A stretch of 64,000 nucleotides of DNA from Rhodococcus oxybenzonivorans (GTDB lineage: Bacteria; Actinomycetota; Actinomycetes; Mycobacteriales; Mycobacteriaceae): positions 920,202 to 984,201 of the forward strand of contig NZ_CP021355.1 in the NCBI RefSeq assembly GCF_003130705.1. Direction: 5' to 3'. The position numbers and the translations under genes are program-made. A model generated the notes under the pieces. It was not told the DNA's origin. It saw nothing but the letters and a program-made list of their open reading frames with translations, and made no database searches. This document shows, in pieces, positions 46,685 through 55,846 of this stretch (positions within the stretch are counted from its first letter, which is position 1; the number at the start of each line of letters is the position of its first letter).

Positions 46685-47521
46685 ATGGGGCGCATGCCAT
46701 CCGAGGTCATGCAGCATGAACTCGACATGATGTGGCAGAGTATTTTCACCTGGCTGAGTTGGGCCATAGTTGCCATTATGCTGGCCGTTGCCTTCCGAAT
46801 GTGCGTCCGGCAGCGGACTCCATTCTATCTGCTGGCATGCCTGGCGGCCGGTGTAGCGGCCTTCGCCGAACCGCTCTACGATGTCGCTTTCGACCTCTGG
46901 TTCTACGATGTCCACAACGGCGAGCCGGGAGCGATGTACTCCCACTTCACTGCATTCGGGGTCGTTCAGCCGAACTGGTCGCATAGCGGCTACATCATCC
47001 TGTACGCGAGCGCCTGCCTCTACGCTGGCCGTCGTATGTACGAGGGAAGCCTCCGGCGCAAGCATCTGTTCCTGATCTGGGGTGCCGAGATCATCACGTC
47101 GTGCGTATTCGAGGTCATCGGTACCGGCACAAATGTTTATACCTATTACGGTCCGTACGAGTTGCGGATCTGGAACTATCCGTTGGTCATTGGCGTGCTC
47201 GAGGGAACCCAGGTTGTCCTGTTTACTGTACTGGCGGTGCAGCTCTGGCGGCGGGTGTCCACCGCGTGGGGCCTCGTCGGCCTCTTGGCGGTCTTCCCCG
47301 TCACCATGTTCGGTGCGAACTTCGGCCTCGGTGCACCAATTATCATTGCCCTACATCTCGACGAGTCCGCATTCTCAAGCGGAATAGTCTGGGCAGCAAC
47401 CCTACTCACGATCGCGTTGTGCACTCTGGCGGTGAACGGCGCGAGCAAGTTCCTTCCGCGGCCGTTTGCTACGCCCGAGCCGGATGGCGCGCCCGTTGCG
47501 AAGGCGGTCGCGGCCGCCTGA
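46685..47521 (+). CDS. Unassigned polytopic membrane protein
   Basis: A 278-residue protein with about seven to eight hydrophobic helices. Acidic and aromatic residues lie within or beside the helices (AAGVAAFAEPLYDVAFDLWF; YELRIWNYPLVIGVLEG; VTMFGANFGLGAPIIIALHL). AGGAGT precedes the ATG. The upstream gap (46424-46684) has CCCC-rich repeats reminiscent of the island's shared element, but weaker. A frameshifted relic of the same family is at 16502. I do not recognise the function. The helix count and membrane-embedded acids recall small membrane terpene cyclases, but that is only a guess. Confidence 0.75.
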   Translation: MGRMPSEVMQHELDMMWQSIFTWLSWAIVAIMLAVAFRMCVRQRTPFYLLACLAAGVAAFAEPLYDVAFDLWFYDVHNGEPGAMYSHFTAFGVVQPNWSHSGYIILYASACLYAGRRMYEGSLRRKHLFLIWGAEIITSCVFEVIGTGTNVYTYYGPYELRIWNYPLVIGVLEGTQVVLFTVLAVQLWRRVSTAWGLVGLLAVFPVTMFGANFGLGAPIIIALHLDESAFSSGIVWAATLLTIALCTLAVNGASKFLPRPFATPEPDGAPVAKAVAAA

Positions 47522-48676
47522 GTGTGGCTGGGGAGGGGAACCACATCGACCCGGGGCAGCGTCTGCAAAAGCGGGATCGACCAAGAAGTCCTCCTCGACG
47601 GCCGGCCGCAGCGTCGCTAGGGCCTCCAAGATGGTGCCGGACTGGGAGTGCTCGTCGACCTCGATCTTCTTCCGGGCGGCGCCCCGATCACGACTGATCT
47701 CGTCGGAGAACGCGGCCCCGGCGCTGGGACTCGTCCTGCTGCTGGCTCGGGTCGTACTTGCGGGTCCACAGGCTCGGCGTAAGGCCATGTGGACGCTACC
47801 GAACGTGTCGTCGACCAGTTGGCGGTCGCCGAGCTTGTAGTCGGACGGTAGGGGACGCGACGACGTCGTCGTCCTTCCACATGAACTGGCCGGGCAAGTC
47901 GCCGTTGATGATCGCGTTCTACCCCTAGCCAGATATGCAACTGAGGCGCCATGCGCATCGAACGTTCTCGTGGTAGCCGAAGCGCAAGCTGCTCCGATGA
48001 TGGATTGGGACTTGTCCGGGGTGTGTTGCCACGCTCGGAGCGGTCACATGGACCTCACTTCGACGTAACCCAGGGTTGCCATGGGTCGCATATTCTGGAT
48101 TTACGCATCACCACTCGACCGGAGAGGCGCAAACCTGATGACGCCTGAAACAGCCCGTAGCCGCCGATTCGATCGGCGCACGACGCCTCCCGCGGTCCGA
48201 CAACTGTCCGTCACTGATATCGCCGGTGTTGTTGAAGCACTCACCGGCCAGAGGCTACTGCCACGCGAGGGTGCAGAGACCGACTATCGCTTGATGTGAT
48301 GCTCCACGCTCGACGACTTCGATGATAGGCACCTTCACCGACCGGTGGCGATGGTGAGATCAGCGGTTTCGGGGAGCATGTGAGCGCAGGCTGGGGAAAG
48401 GTCGCGGCGCTCGATCACTCGCGGGTTGGACTGGCCGGATTCAACGGGCATCCCTCCTATAGAGCGATGGGTGCAGGTCCACTCGGCGCCGCGGAGAATG
48501 CGCGACGCCACCGCCCGAATTGGTTCAAGCTACATGCTTGGTGCGCCGCATCCGGCGCCGGACTGGACGGAGACCGGTTCCGATCGTCGCCAGTCCGGAT
48601 CCCACCAGTGCCGACGTCACCAGCTGTGGGTGATGTAGGCAGGCGGCGGTGCTGTAGTACTCGGGAAGTTCGCGGC
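47522..48676. other. 1.15-kb stretch without an intact gene
   Basis: No convincing open gene was found. On the minus strand at about 47850-47925 one frame reads AIINGDLPGQFMWKDDDVVA, like the start of HIT-family hydrolases; it is then lost by frameshift. Another minus frame (about 47550-47720) reads DEISRDRGAARKKIEVDEHS without recognisable family. The region looks like the remains of one or more deleted genes. Confidence 0.5.
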
Positions 48677-49399
48677 TCACCGGAGTAGCAACTTGGCGAT
48701 GCTGTTGGCGGCGTAAGTTGTGGCGGACGCCAGTTCGTCCAATCGGCTTTCGATGCGTCGGCTGGGCCCGCCGATGGCCAGGCATGCCGCGAGACTCTTA
48801 CCAACAACAATGCCTGAGGCGACGGCGCTGAGGTCGGGGAAGGTGTCACCGTGGTTGAAGGCAACGCCGGTGGCCCGGGCTTCGATGATTTCGGCGCGCA
48901 AGCCCTCTTGCTTCGACGGGTGAATGTGCTCGCGGATGTAGAGGTCGATCTGCTCGTCATCACGCTGGGCGAGGTAGAGCTTCTCGATGGACGACGGGTG
49001 GTCGCTGGGAGGACGAACTCGTGGCGGTGAATACCTCACAACTTGATTGGACTCCACATTGTGCAGATAGATGAGGGTCTCACCGACCACGCGACCCAAC
49101 ATGACCGTCTCCTCGAACTGCCGCACAAGGTCGTCCATGAAGGGCTGCGCTATCGGCACGATCGACGGGCTGTCGACAGCGGCGAGGGCGCCGATAGACG
49201 GGCCGGTACGGTAGCGCGACCCGTCGTATGTGAGATAGCCGCGGAAGACCAGTGCCTTGAGCAGTGGGTGGAGTGATGACTTGGCAGCCCCCATCTGGTG
49301 TGCCAGCTCGCCCAGAGTAATTCCGTCCTTGGACGCCGCCGCGAGTTCCAGCGCGTGCAGCGCCCGGGAGACTGCTCGGTGTCCCTCGCTGTCGGCCAT
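48677..49399 (-). CDS. IclR-family transcriptional regulator
   Basis: A 240-residue IclR protein: winged helix-turn-helix at about 10-65 (AVSRALHALELAAASKDGIT, GAAKSSLHPLLKALVFRGYL) and a C-terminal effector domain (RATGVAFNHGDTFPDLSAVA, SGIVVGKSLAACLAIGGPSR). AGGAGGGG precedes the ATG. It is 49 bp downstream of the CoA-transferase gene and on the same strand, so it probably belongs to the tct/CoA-transferase operon and regulates it. Confidence 0.88.
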   Translation of the reverse strand: MADSEGHRAVSRALHALELAAASKDGITLGELAHQMGAAKSSLHPLLKALVFRGYLTYDGSRYRTGPSIGALAAVDSPSIVPIAQPFMDDLVRQFEETVMLGRVVGETLIYLHNVESNQVVRYSPPRVRPPSDHPSSIEKLYLAQRDDEQIDLYIREHIHPSKQEGLRAEIIEARATGVAFNHGDTFPDLSAVASGIVVGKSLAACLAIGGPSRRIESRLDELASATTYAANSIAKLLLR

Positions 49400-49448
49400 A
49401 CCCACCCCTCCTGTGTCATCCTGTCGGCCCGTGATTTCGACGGCGAGT

Positions 49449-50735
49449 CTATCTGTCCCCTGCGGGAGCGGACGCTCCAGCAAACAGGTCGGCGTCGGCG
49501 GTCGCCACGATTCCGCGGCGAAGGAAATCGTCAATCTGCTTCTCGTCGTGGCCGAGCTCGGCAAGCAGTTGCCGCGAGTGCTGCCCCAGGGCCGGGACCG
49601 GGCGCACCGGGTACTCCTTACCGCGCTCGGTGATCACCTGGCGCAGGGTCGGCACAGGCCCGACGGGCGTGGGTGTTTCGACCCACCGGCCCCGCTCCAC
49701 CAACTGCGGGTGCTCGGCCACCACCGCGAGATTGTTGACGCGGGCGCAGGCGATCCCGTTCTGATCGAGCAGCTCAGTGAGCTCGCCGGCGGTGAATCTC
49801 CGGCACGTGTCGGCGACGAGCGCGTCGACCTCGTCGCGGCACCCTGCCCGGGCCACGTTGGTGGCGTACCGCGGGTCGGAGACCAGCTCCAGGCGTCCCA
49901 TCACGTGCTCGGCGAAGCGTGCCCACTCGCGGTCGTTCTGGATGCCGATGACCACCGGTGTGTCTTGTGTGGCGTACTCGCCGTAGGGCACCAGCGAGGG
50001 GTGGCCGAGGCTGATCCGCTCGGCCGGGCTGCCGTGGTGCTGGGCGTAGTAGATGTGGTTGGCGATGAAGTCGGTCATTGCGTCGATCATCGCGACGTCG
50101 ACCACGGTTCCCGATCCGGTGCGCTCACGTTGGAACAGGCCCATCATCGCCGCCGAGGTCATGTACATGCCGCTGGCGACGTCGGCGGCCGAGAAGCCGG
50201 GTTTGACCATCAGGTCCTTGGTGCCGGTGACGGCTACGGCTCCGGACTCCGCTTGTACCAGGGCGTCGTAGGCACGCTTGCCGGCATAGGGGCCTGGCGT
50301 GCCATACCCGGAGTTGGATACCACGATCAGGCGCGGGTTGCGGTGGGTCAGCTCGTCGGCACCCAGGCCGAGCCGCTCGACGGCCCCGGGGCTCATGTTC
50401 TGCATGAAAACGTCGGCGGACGCGAGTAACTCCAGCATGATTTGGCGGCCCTCGGGCGATTTGAGGTCGAGCGCCAGTGATTCCTTGCCGCGGCCCGTCC
50501 ACAGGAACACACTGGACATCTCGCCGGCCACGGCGGCGTCGTATCCGCGGGCGAAGTCGCCACCGTCGATTCGCTCGACCTTGATCACCCGCGCCCCGAG
50601 ATCGGCGAGCTGCCGGGTGGCGATGGGTACGGCGACGGCATGCTCGAGTGCGACGACGGTGACGCCTGTCAGCGGTAGATTCTCTTGCTTCGCCTGTGTG
50701 GTGGGAATGGTTGTAGTGGAGATAGTCTGGGTCAT
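49449..50735 (-). CDS. CaiB/BaiF-family (class III) CoA-transferase
   Basis: A 428-residue family III CoA-transferase (VTVVALEHAVAVPIATRQLA, GARVIKVERIDGGDFARGYD, LDLKSPEGRQIMLELLASAD). The usual catalytic Asp lies in the MQNMSPGAVERLGLGADEL vicinity. It would move CoA from succinyl-CoA or another donor to an organic acid. ATG 50735 overlaps the tctA stop by 4 bp, tying it to the transporter: the imported acid is probably its substrate. The longer open frame upstream lies inside tctA. Confidence 0.88.
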   Translation of the reverse strand: MTQTISTTTIPTTQAKQENLPLTGVTVVALEHAVAVPIATRQLADLGARVIKVERIDGGDFARGYDAAVAGEMSSVFLWTGRGKESLALDLKSPEGRQIMLELLASADVFMQNMSPGAVERLGLGADELTHRNPRLIVVSNSGYGTPGPYAGKRAYDALVQAESGAVAVTGTKDLMVKPGFSAADVASGMYMTSAAMMGLFQRERTGSGTVVDVAMIDAMTDFIANHIYYAQHHGSPAERISLGHPSLVPYGEYATQDTPVVIGIQNDREWARFAEHVMGRLELVSDPRYATNVARAGCRDEVDALVADTCRRFTAGELTELLDQNGIACARVNNLAVVAEHPQLVERGRWVETPTPVGPVPTLRQVITERGKEYPVRPVPALGQHSRQLLAELGHDEKQIDDFLRRGIVATADADLFAGASAPAGDR

Positions 50736-52252
50736 TGGGTTGCCTTTTCGGGTTGGCGGTCGGTTACGTGTCGGGTACGGCGCGCGCGCACGGAACGCAC
50801 GGCCATCACCCCGATGAACACGACCGCGAGGGCCAACATGGTGCCGGAGATCGGTCGGGTGACGAAGACGGTGACGTCGCCGCCGCTGATGAGCAGCGTT
50901 TGGCGAATGGCGGGCTCGAGCAGCACTCCGAGAACGAAGGCGAGCACCAGCGGGCCGGGCTCGAAGCCGAGCTTGCGCATGACGTACCCGAGGACACCGA
51001 AGACGAGCACCACCCACAGGTCGAAGATGCTGTTGTTGATGCTAAAGACCCCGAGCATGGTGACCACGACGGCGAGGGCGACGAGGATCGCGACGCGTAC
51101 GTCGAGAATTCGGATGAATACCCGCACCAGTGGCAGATTCAGCACCAGCAGAATCACGTTGCCGACGACCATCGAGGCGATTACTCCCCAGAAGATGTCG
51201 GGGTGCTCGTTCATCAGCTGAGGACCGGGGGTCACGCCCTGAATGAGCAACGCGCCCAGAATCAATGCGAGCACGGGGTTCGGTGGCAGGCCCAGGGTGA
51301 GCAAGGGGATGAAGGACGACTGCGAACCCGCGTTGTTGGCGGTCTCGGGGCCGGCGACGCCCTCGATGGCGCCGCGGCCGAAGCGTTCCGGATTCTTCGA
51401 CCGCCGCTTCTCTGTCGCGTACGACGCGAGCGAGGCCACCATGCCACCGCCACCGGGCACCAGCCCGAGAACGAACCCGATCAGGCTGCCGCGGGCGATC
51501 GGTCCGCGGGACTGGCGCAGCTCGGCTCGCGACGGGAGCACATGGCCGACACGGGCGACGGTGCCGGCTGGCTGGCGCGAGTGCTCGAGGGTGTACAACA
51601 GCTCGCCGAGCCCGAAGAGCCCCATGGCGACCGCGACGAAGTCCAGTCCGTTGAGCAACTCGAGGCTGCCGAACGTGAAGCGCGCACTGCCCTCGATCGA
51701 ATCCTGCCCCACGGTGGCAAGCAGCAGCCCGCAGAAGGCCATCAACAGGGCCGCTGCGAACCGCCGCGACGCGAGATACGCCGCCAACACAATGCCCAGA
51801 AGCGCCACGACGGCGAACTCGGGCGGTCCGAACTTCAGCGCGAAGGAGGCCAGGACCGGCGCCAGCAGGACCAGGCCGACGACGGCGACCAGGCCGCCGA
51901 CGAAGGACCCGATCGCGGCGATGCCGAGGGCAGGCCCGGCCCGCCCTTGGCGGGCCATCTGGTAGCCGTCGAACGTCGTCACCACGGACGCTGCCTCACC
52001 GGGGAGGCGGAGCAGCACGGAAGTGATCGTGCCGCCGTACATCGAACCGTAGTAGATACCCGCCAGTAGAATCACGGCCGTCGCGGGCTCGAGACTGTAG
52101 GTCAGTGGCAGCAGTAGCGCGATCGTTGCCGTGGGACCGAGGCCCGGGATCACGCCGATGACCATGCCCGCCAGCACGCCCAATAGCACGAAAAGCAAAT
52201 TCATTGGTGTCAGCGTCGTCTCGACGCCGGTGATAATTCCGGAGAAATCCAC
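50732..52252 (-). CDS. tctA: Tripartite tricarboxylate transporter, large membrane subunit
   Basis: A 506-residue TctA permease with about twelve helices and the family motifs GMVIGVIPGLGPTATIALLL and YGGTITSVLLRLPGEAASVV. The second symmetric copy of the motif is LGLVPGGGGMVASLASYATE. GTG 52252 follows GGAAGGTAG, five bases after the tctB stop. It imports a di- or tricarboxylate delivered by TctC, driven by the ion gradient. Confidence 0.9.
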   Translation of the reverse strand: MDFSGIITGVETTLTPMNLLFVLLGVLAGMVIGVIPGLGPTATIALLLPLTYSLEPATAVILLAGIYYGSMYGGTITSVLLRLPGEAASVVTTFDGYQMARQGRAGPALGIAAIGSFVGGLVAVVGLVLLAPVLASFALKFGPPEFAVVALLGIVLAAYLASRRFAAALLMAFCGLLLATVGQDSIEGSARFTFGSLELLNGLDFVAVAMGLFGLGELLYTLEHSRQPAGTVARVGHVLPSRAELRQSRGPIARGSLIGFVLGLVPGGGGMVASLASYATEKRRSKNPERFGRGAIEGVAGPETANNAGSQSSFIPLLTLGLPPNPVLALILGALLIQGVTPGPQLMNEHPDIFWGVIASMVVGNVILLVLNLPLVRVFIRILDVRVAILVALAVVVTMLGVFSINNSIFDLWVVLVFGVLGYVMRKLGFEPGPLVLAFVLGVLLEPAIRQTLLISGGDVTVFVTRPISGTMLALAVVFIGVMAVRSVRARRTRHVTDRQPEKATQ

Positions 52253-52257
52253 GAGAT

Positions 52258-52746
52258 CTACCTTCCGGGGGCCAGCGGCCCGATTGGGAACGGTACGCCG
52301 AGCAATTCGACGAAGACGATCTGCAGTGCGACGACCCCCAGTGTCGCGGTGACCAGCGTGAGTCGCCATGACTCACCGAAGAGGCGGAGCCACACCACGA
52401 GTAGCACGAATGCCGGCACGGGCATGCCCACCAGCGGAAGCATCACCACGAAGAATGCGACGGAGGCGATGGCGGTAGCCACCCGAGCGAGGTCGCTGAT
52501 CATGACCTTCTCGCAACGCTCGACCCCGGTAATGAACAACCAGGCGCTCGTAACGAGCACGCCCACCGAGGTCAGCAGGGGCCAAGCTCCGGGGCCGGGC
52601 TCGGTCAGGTCACCGAGCCCGAGACGCACCGATTCGATTGTCGCCAATACGCCGAGAGCGGTCAGGACCGCGGGGGTGAGGCGTCTATTCTCCACAACCC
52701 TCTCGTTCTTCTCGGCGGACTCCTCGACCACTAGCGTGTTGCTCAC
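52258..52746 (-). CDS. tctB: Tripartite tricarboxylate transporter, small membrane subunit
   Basis: A 162-residue TctB protein with four predicted helices (LTALGVLATIESVRLGLGDL near the start, IASVAFFVVMLPLVGMPVPA). GTG 52746 overlapping the tctC stop (GTGA) is chosen; ATG 52767 lies inside tctC and adds seven residues. It pairs with TctA in the membrane. Confidence 0.82.
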   Translation of the reverse strand: MSNTLVVEESAEKNERVVENRRLTPAVLTALGVLATIESVRLGLGDLTEPGPGAWPLLTSVGVLVTSAWLFITGVERCEKVMISDLARVATAIASVAFFVVMLPLVGMPVPAFVLLVVWLRLFGESWRLTLVTATLGVVALQIVFVELLGVPFPIGPLAPGR

Positions 52747-53717
52747 TTCTGGACCGCCTCTCGCCATTGGGTTTCGGCCGAGTTGATCTCTGCACGAATC
52801 TTTTCGGGGCCGGGGTCGTCGTCACGCACGAATTCCTCTCCCAGCACGTCGGCAGTGGTCGGGTCTTTCAGGCACGATCCCATGGCCTGCGCCAAGGTGG
52901 TTTTCACCTCACCGTCGATCCCGGCCGGGGCGAGCAGGGTGACGTTGACTGTCGAGTCGGGTAGGTCGCCGTATCCCAACTCGGTGAATGTCGGTACCTC
53001 AGGCAGGAATTCGATCCGCTCGTCGGCCCCCGTGACCAGGGCTCGCAGGTTTCCCGATTCGATCTGCTTGAGCAGCGTCGGCGACGTACTCAGGTAGGCG
53101 CTGTCGACGTTTCCGCCCAGCACCGCGGCCGCGGACTGATCGTTGCTGACGAAGGGGATGTTGGTAAAACGAGGCCCCCCGGCCTCGGTGACACCGTTGA
53201 TAGCGAGCGCGAAGATGCCCATCGAGCCTGGCATGGCGACCGAGAACGTACCGTCCTTCCGCTGGGCTGCTTCCAGCACCTCCTGCCCGGTGCGGTACGG
53301 GCTGTCGCCCTTCACCACAAGCACCGAGGGCGCAAGCGTGATCCCGGAAATCGGGTCGAAGCTGGATCCGTCGTACTGAGCGCCATCGGTAACCAGTGGT
53401 ACCAGTGCCGCGGTCGACAACGACACCACCGAGAGTGTGTAGCCGTCCGGCTCGGCTTTGGCGACCCTCGTCATCCCGATCGCTCCGCCACCACCGTCCT
53501 GGTTCTCGACGATGAACGTTCCACCCAATTCGTCCTCCATGCATTTCGCCGCGACACGGGCGGTGGTGTCAGAGATTCCGCCGGCGGCAAACGGTGTGAT
53601 GATCCGCACTGTCCCGGATGGGTAGTAGCCAGCGGTGGACTTCGGCATCTCGGCGCATCCGACGGTCGCAAGTCCGGCAGCGACAAGCAGTGCGGTTATT
53701 CGGGAAATCCCAGCCAT
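52743..53717 (-). CDS. tctC: Tripartite tricarboxylate transporter, solute-binding lipoprotein
   Basis: A 324-residue TctC/Bug-type binding protein with an N-terminal signal (ITALLVAAGLATVGCAEM), lipidated Cys about residue 19. The family pattern VRIITPFAAGGISDTTARVA is near 38. It captures the carboxylate outside the membrane and presents it to TctA/TctB. ATG 53717 with AGGAA upstream gives a proper signal peptide; the longer frame would hide it. Confidence 0.88.
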   Translation of the reverse strand: MAGISRITALLVAAGLATVGCAEMPKSTAGYYPSGTVRIITPFAAGGISDTTARVAAKCMEDELGGTFIVENQDGGGGAIGMTRVAKAEPDGYTLSVVSLSTAALVPLVTDGAQYDGSSFDPISGITLAPSVLVVKGDSPYRTGQEVLEAAQRKDGTFSVAMPGSMGIFALAINGVTEAGGPRFTNIPFVSNDQSAAAVLGGNVDSAYLSTSPTLLKQIESGNLRALVTGADERIEFLPEVPTFTELGYGDLPDSTVNVTLLAPAGIDGEVKTTLAQAMGSCLKDPTTADVLGEEFVRDDDPGPEKIRAEINSAETQWREAVQK

Positions 53718-53735
53718 CGGCGTCACGTTCCTATA

Positions 53736-53750
53736 TACGAATGATTCATA
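53736..53750. promoter_or_regulatory. Near-perfect palindrome upstream of the tct operon
   Basis: TACGAATGATTCATA is a 15-bp dyad (six of seven pairs) 18 bp before tctC, in an AT-rich patch. It is a candidate site for the IclR protein at 48677. The remaining 53751-54244 gap shows no gene; it should also hold the promoter of the lipase. Confidence 0.45.
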
Positions 53751-54244
53751 CTCATATTGGAATGGACGATAGATGCCGACGGTGGTGATGTCAATCACAA
53801 TCGGTGCGATGTGCAATGTGCGATTCTTCGAGCCGCCATGAGTGCCCGGACGGCAATTTGCGCTTTCGAAAGCAGTGCCGCACACGACCCGGGCGAGTGG
53901 GGGAATTGCCCAGCGGCAAGGATGCGGCGTCGACGCGCGCCGGGGGCGAGGCCGCACCGCGTTGGTTTCCGCCGGAATCGGCTTGCCGATCACGATCGTC
54001 TGCGAAGTTCACCTCACGCGCAGATCGTGCTTGCGGGTGGCGAAATACCTTCCAGATCCGCCCGTGCGTCGACTTCGATGCGCGGTACTGGGCGACATCG
54101 GCTCCCACGGTCAGTGTGGGCGTTGCGTTACTGCAATTTCGGGTGTGCTGAGGTCATCTGTTCGACCTGTTCAACGGTGTTGCGATCTGGGAACGGATCC
54201 GGGCAGATGAATGATGCTTTCGGTCGTACCATTTGAGTAGTAAT

Positions 54245-55474
54245 ATGATTTCCATGCGAATGGCGGCGTGGCTCGTCTGTCTTGCCATGGTGACGTTCTC
54301 GAGCGCTGGCTTGGTGGCGGTCGCCGCTCCTGCGCTGGCCGAGATACCGGCACCATCCGAGGACCCGTTCTATCAAGCTCCGACCGGCTACGAGTCGCGG
54401 CCTGAGGGGACGATCCTGCGGTCGCGGCCGGTGACCGCGACGGCGCTAAGTGTGCCCCTTCCGGTCGATTCGTGGCAGCTGCTGTACAAGTCGCTCGACT
54501 CCCACCGCGAACCGGTGGCCGACGTCGCCACGATTCTGGTCCCGAGAACACCGTGGACGGACGCCGGCCCTCGGCCCCTGGTCTCCTATCAGACCGCGGA
54601 GGACAGCCTCGGATCCCGGTGCGCTCCGTCGTATGCACTCACGGCGGGCCTCGGGGCCGCGACCTCGAACGCCGCATCGGAGTCACTGATGATCGCGCAC
54701 CTGCTGTCCCGTGGATGGGCGGTCGTCACCGCGGACTACGAGGGGCCGGAGTCCGAGTTCCTCGCCGGCCCGCAAGCCGGCTTCGCGGTTCTCGACGGGA
54801 TCCGCGCCGCTCAGCATTTCGTACCAGCCCGGCTGAACACGCAGTCGCCGACGGGTCTGTGGGGATACTCCGGCGGCGCCTTCGCCACGGCGTGGGCCGC
54901 CGAACTTCAGCAGTCCCACGCTCCCGAGCTGGGTCTGAACGGTATTGCACTGGGCGGGTTGCCCGCCGACCTCGAGGCAACCATGCGGAACGTCGATGGT
55001 GGGTACGGTTTCGGACTCACCTTCGGCGGAGTGATCGGTATCGATAGGGCATACCCCGAGAAGCAGCTGAGCGAACTCTTCACCGTTGAGGGCAGAGCGG
55101 CCATGCACGCGACCGGTGCTGCGTGCACTGTCGATCTGATCGCGACCTATGCGTTTCGGTCGTTGCACGACTTCACGATCGACCCTCGACCGTTCGACCA
55201 TCCGGCGCTGCGTTCCGCTCTCGCTGAGAACAGCCCTACCGCAGTAGAAGTCAGCGCACCGATCTACAGCTATCACGCGGACGGGGACGAACTGGTACCC
55301 GTCGCAGTCCGCGACGCATTCGTCCGGCAATACTGCGCTGCCGGGAGTACCGTCGAGATCGTCCGCTACCCCGGCGGAAGCCACAACACCATGCTGCTCT
55401 CCGGCGCCTCGGGAGCGATCGATTTTCTCGCAGCACGATTCGCCGATACGCCTGCCGTCGACGACTGCCACTGA
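54245..55474 (+). CDS. Secretory lipase (LIP family)
   Basis: A 409-residue exported alpha/beta-hydrolase. The N-terminal signal peptide (AWLVCLAMVTFSSAGLVAVA, cleaved near APALA) precedes the secretory lipase domain. The nucleophile elbow is GYSGGAFATAWAA, the acid is probably Asp in YHADGDELVPVAVR, and the His is in GGSHNTMLL. It should hydrolyse triacylglycerols or other esters outside the cell and could feed fatty acids to the neighbouring lipid genes. The exact start is uncertain: ATG 54245 or 54254, neither with a clear ribosome site. Confidence 0.87.
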   Translation: MISMRMAAWLVCLAMVTFSSAGLVAVAAPALAEIPAPSEDPFYQAPTGYESRPEGTILRSRPVTATALSVPLPVDSWQLLYKSLDSHREPVADVATILVPRTPWTDAGPRPLVSYQTAEDSLGSRCAPSYALTAGLGAATSNAASESLMIAHLLSRGWAVVTADYEGPESEFLAGPQAGFAVLDGIRAAQHFVPARLNTQSPTGLWGYSGGAFATAWAAELQQSHAPELGLNGIALGGLPADLEATMRNVDGGYGFGLTFGGVIGIDRAYPEKQLSELFTVEGRAAMHATGAACTVDLIATYAFRSLHDFTIDPRPFDHPALRSALAENSPTAVEVSAPIYSYHADGDELVPVAVRDAFVRQYCAAGSTVEIVRYPGGSHNTMLLSGASGAIDFLAARFADTPAVDDCH

Positions 55475-55519
55475 CGGCAGTGAGCAGAGCTAGGACACGG
55501 GACAGCGGAACGGCGGTCC

Positions 55520-55727
55520 GCGTGCATGTAGTCAGCGTCATGGACGGACGAAGTCCGACTCGTCCTCCCCGAACAGCGTCACCCCAGTGGTGCAGTATGC
55601 CCTTGTCGCAGATCACCAGGTCGAACAATCCACCCCGATCTTCTGCGCGGCCGCGACTACGAGGAGGGAGTCGTAGGTGGTGAACACGACCACCAGGCCC
55701 TTGGCGCTTTGCCGTGCCCCATCTGAC
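55520..55727 (-). pseudogene. Fragment of a DEAD/DEAH-type helicase
   Basis: On the minus strand, frames shifting twice read KGLVVVFTTYDSLLVVAAAQ, then FDLVICDKG and TGVTLFGEDESDFVRP. This is the pattern of motifs around the DEAH box of large restriction-type helicases (VFSTYxS, FDLxICDEAHRTTG, FVRVHD). Frameshifts and the altered DEAH box show it is dead. Only about 70 residues remain. Confidence 0.6.
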
Positions 55728-55846
55728 GACGCTCGACGAAAGTGGATCTGGCGCACTTTGGGTGGAGATTCGGGGCGTGTCGTCACGGCCTGCTGATCTG
55801 CGGCGGGTGAGGATCATCGGCGTGTGATTTCGAGAGTGTGCGAGCA

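Noticed and set aside
53757..54236. Open frames on the plus strand between tctC and the lipase
   Set aside because: Several overlapping frames, none with a ribosome site or protein-like composition; treated as divergent promoter region.
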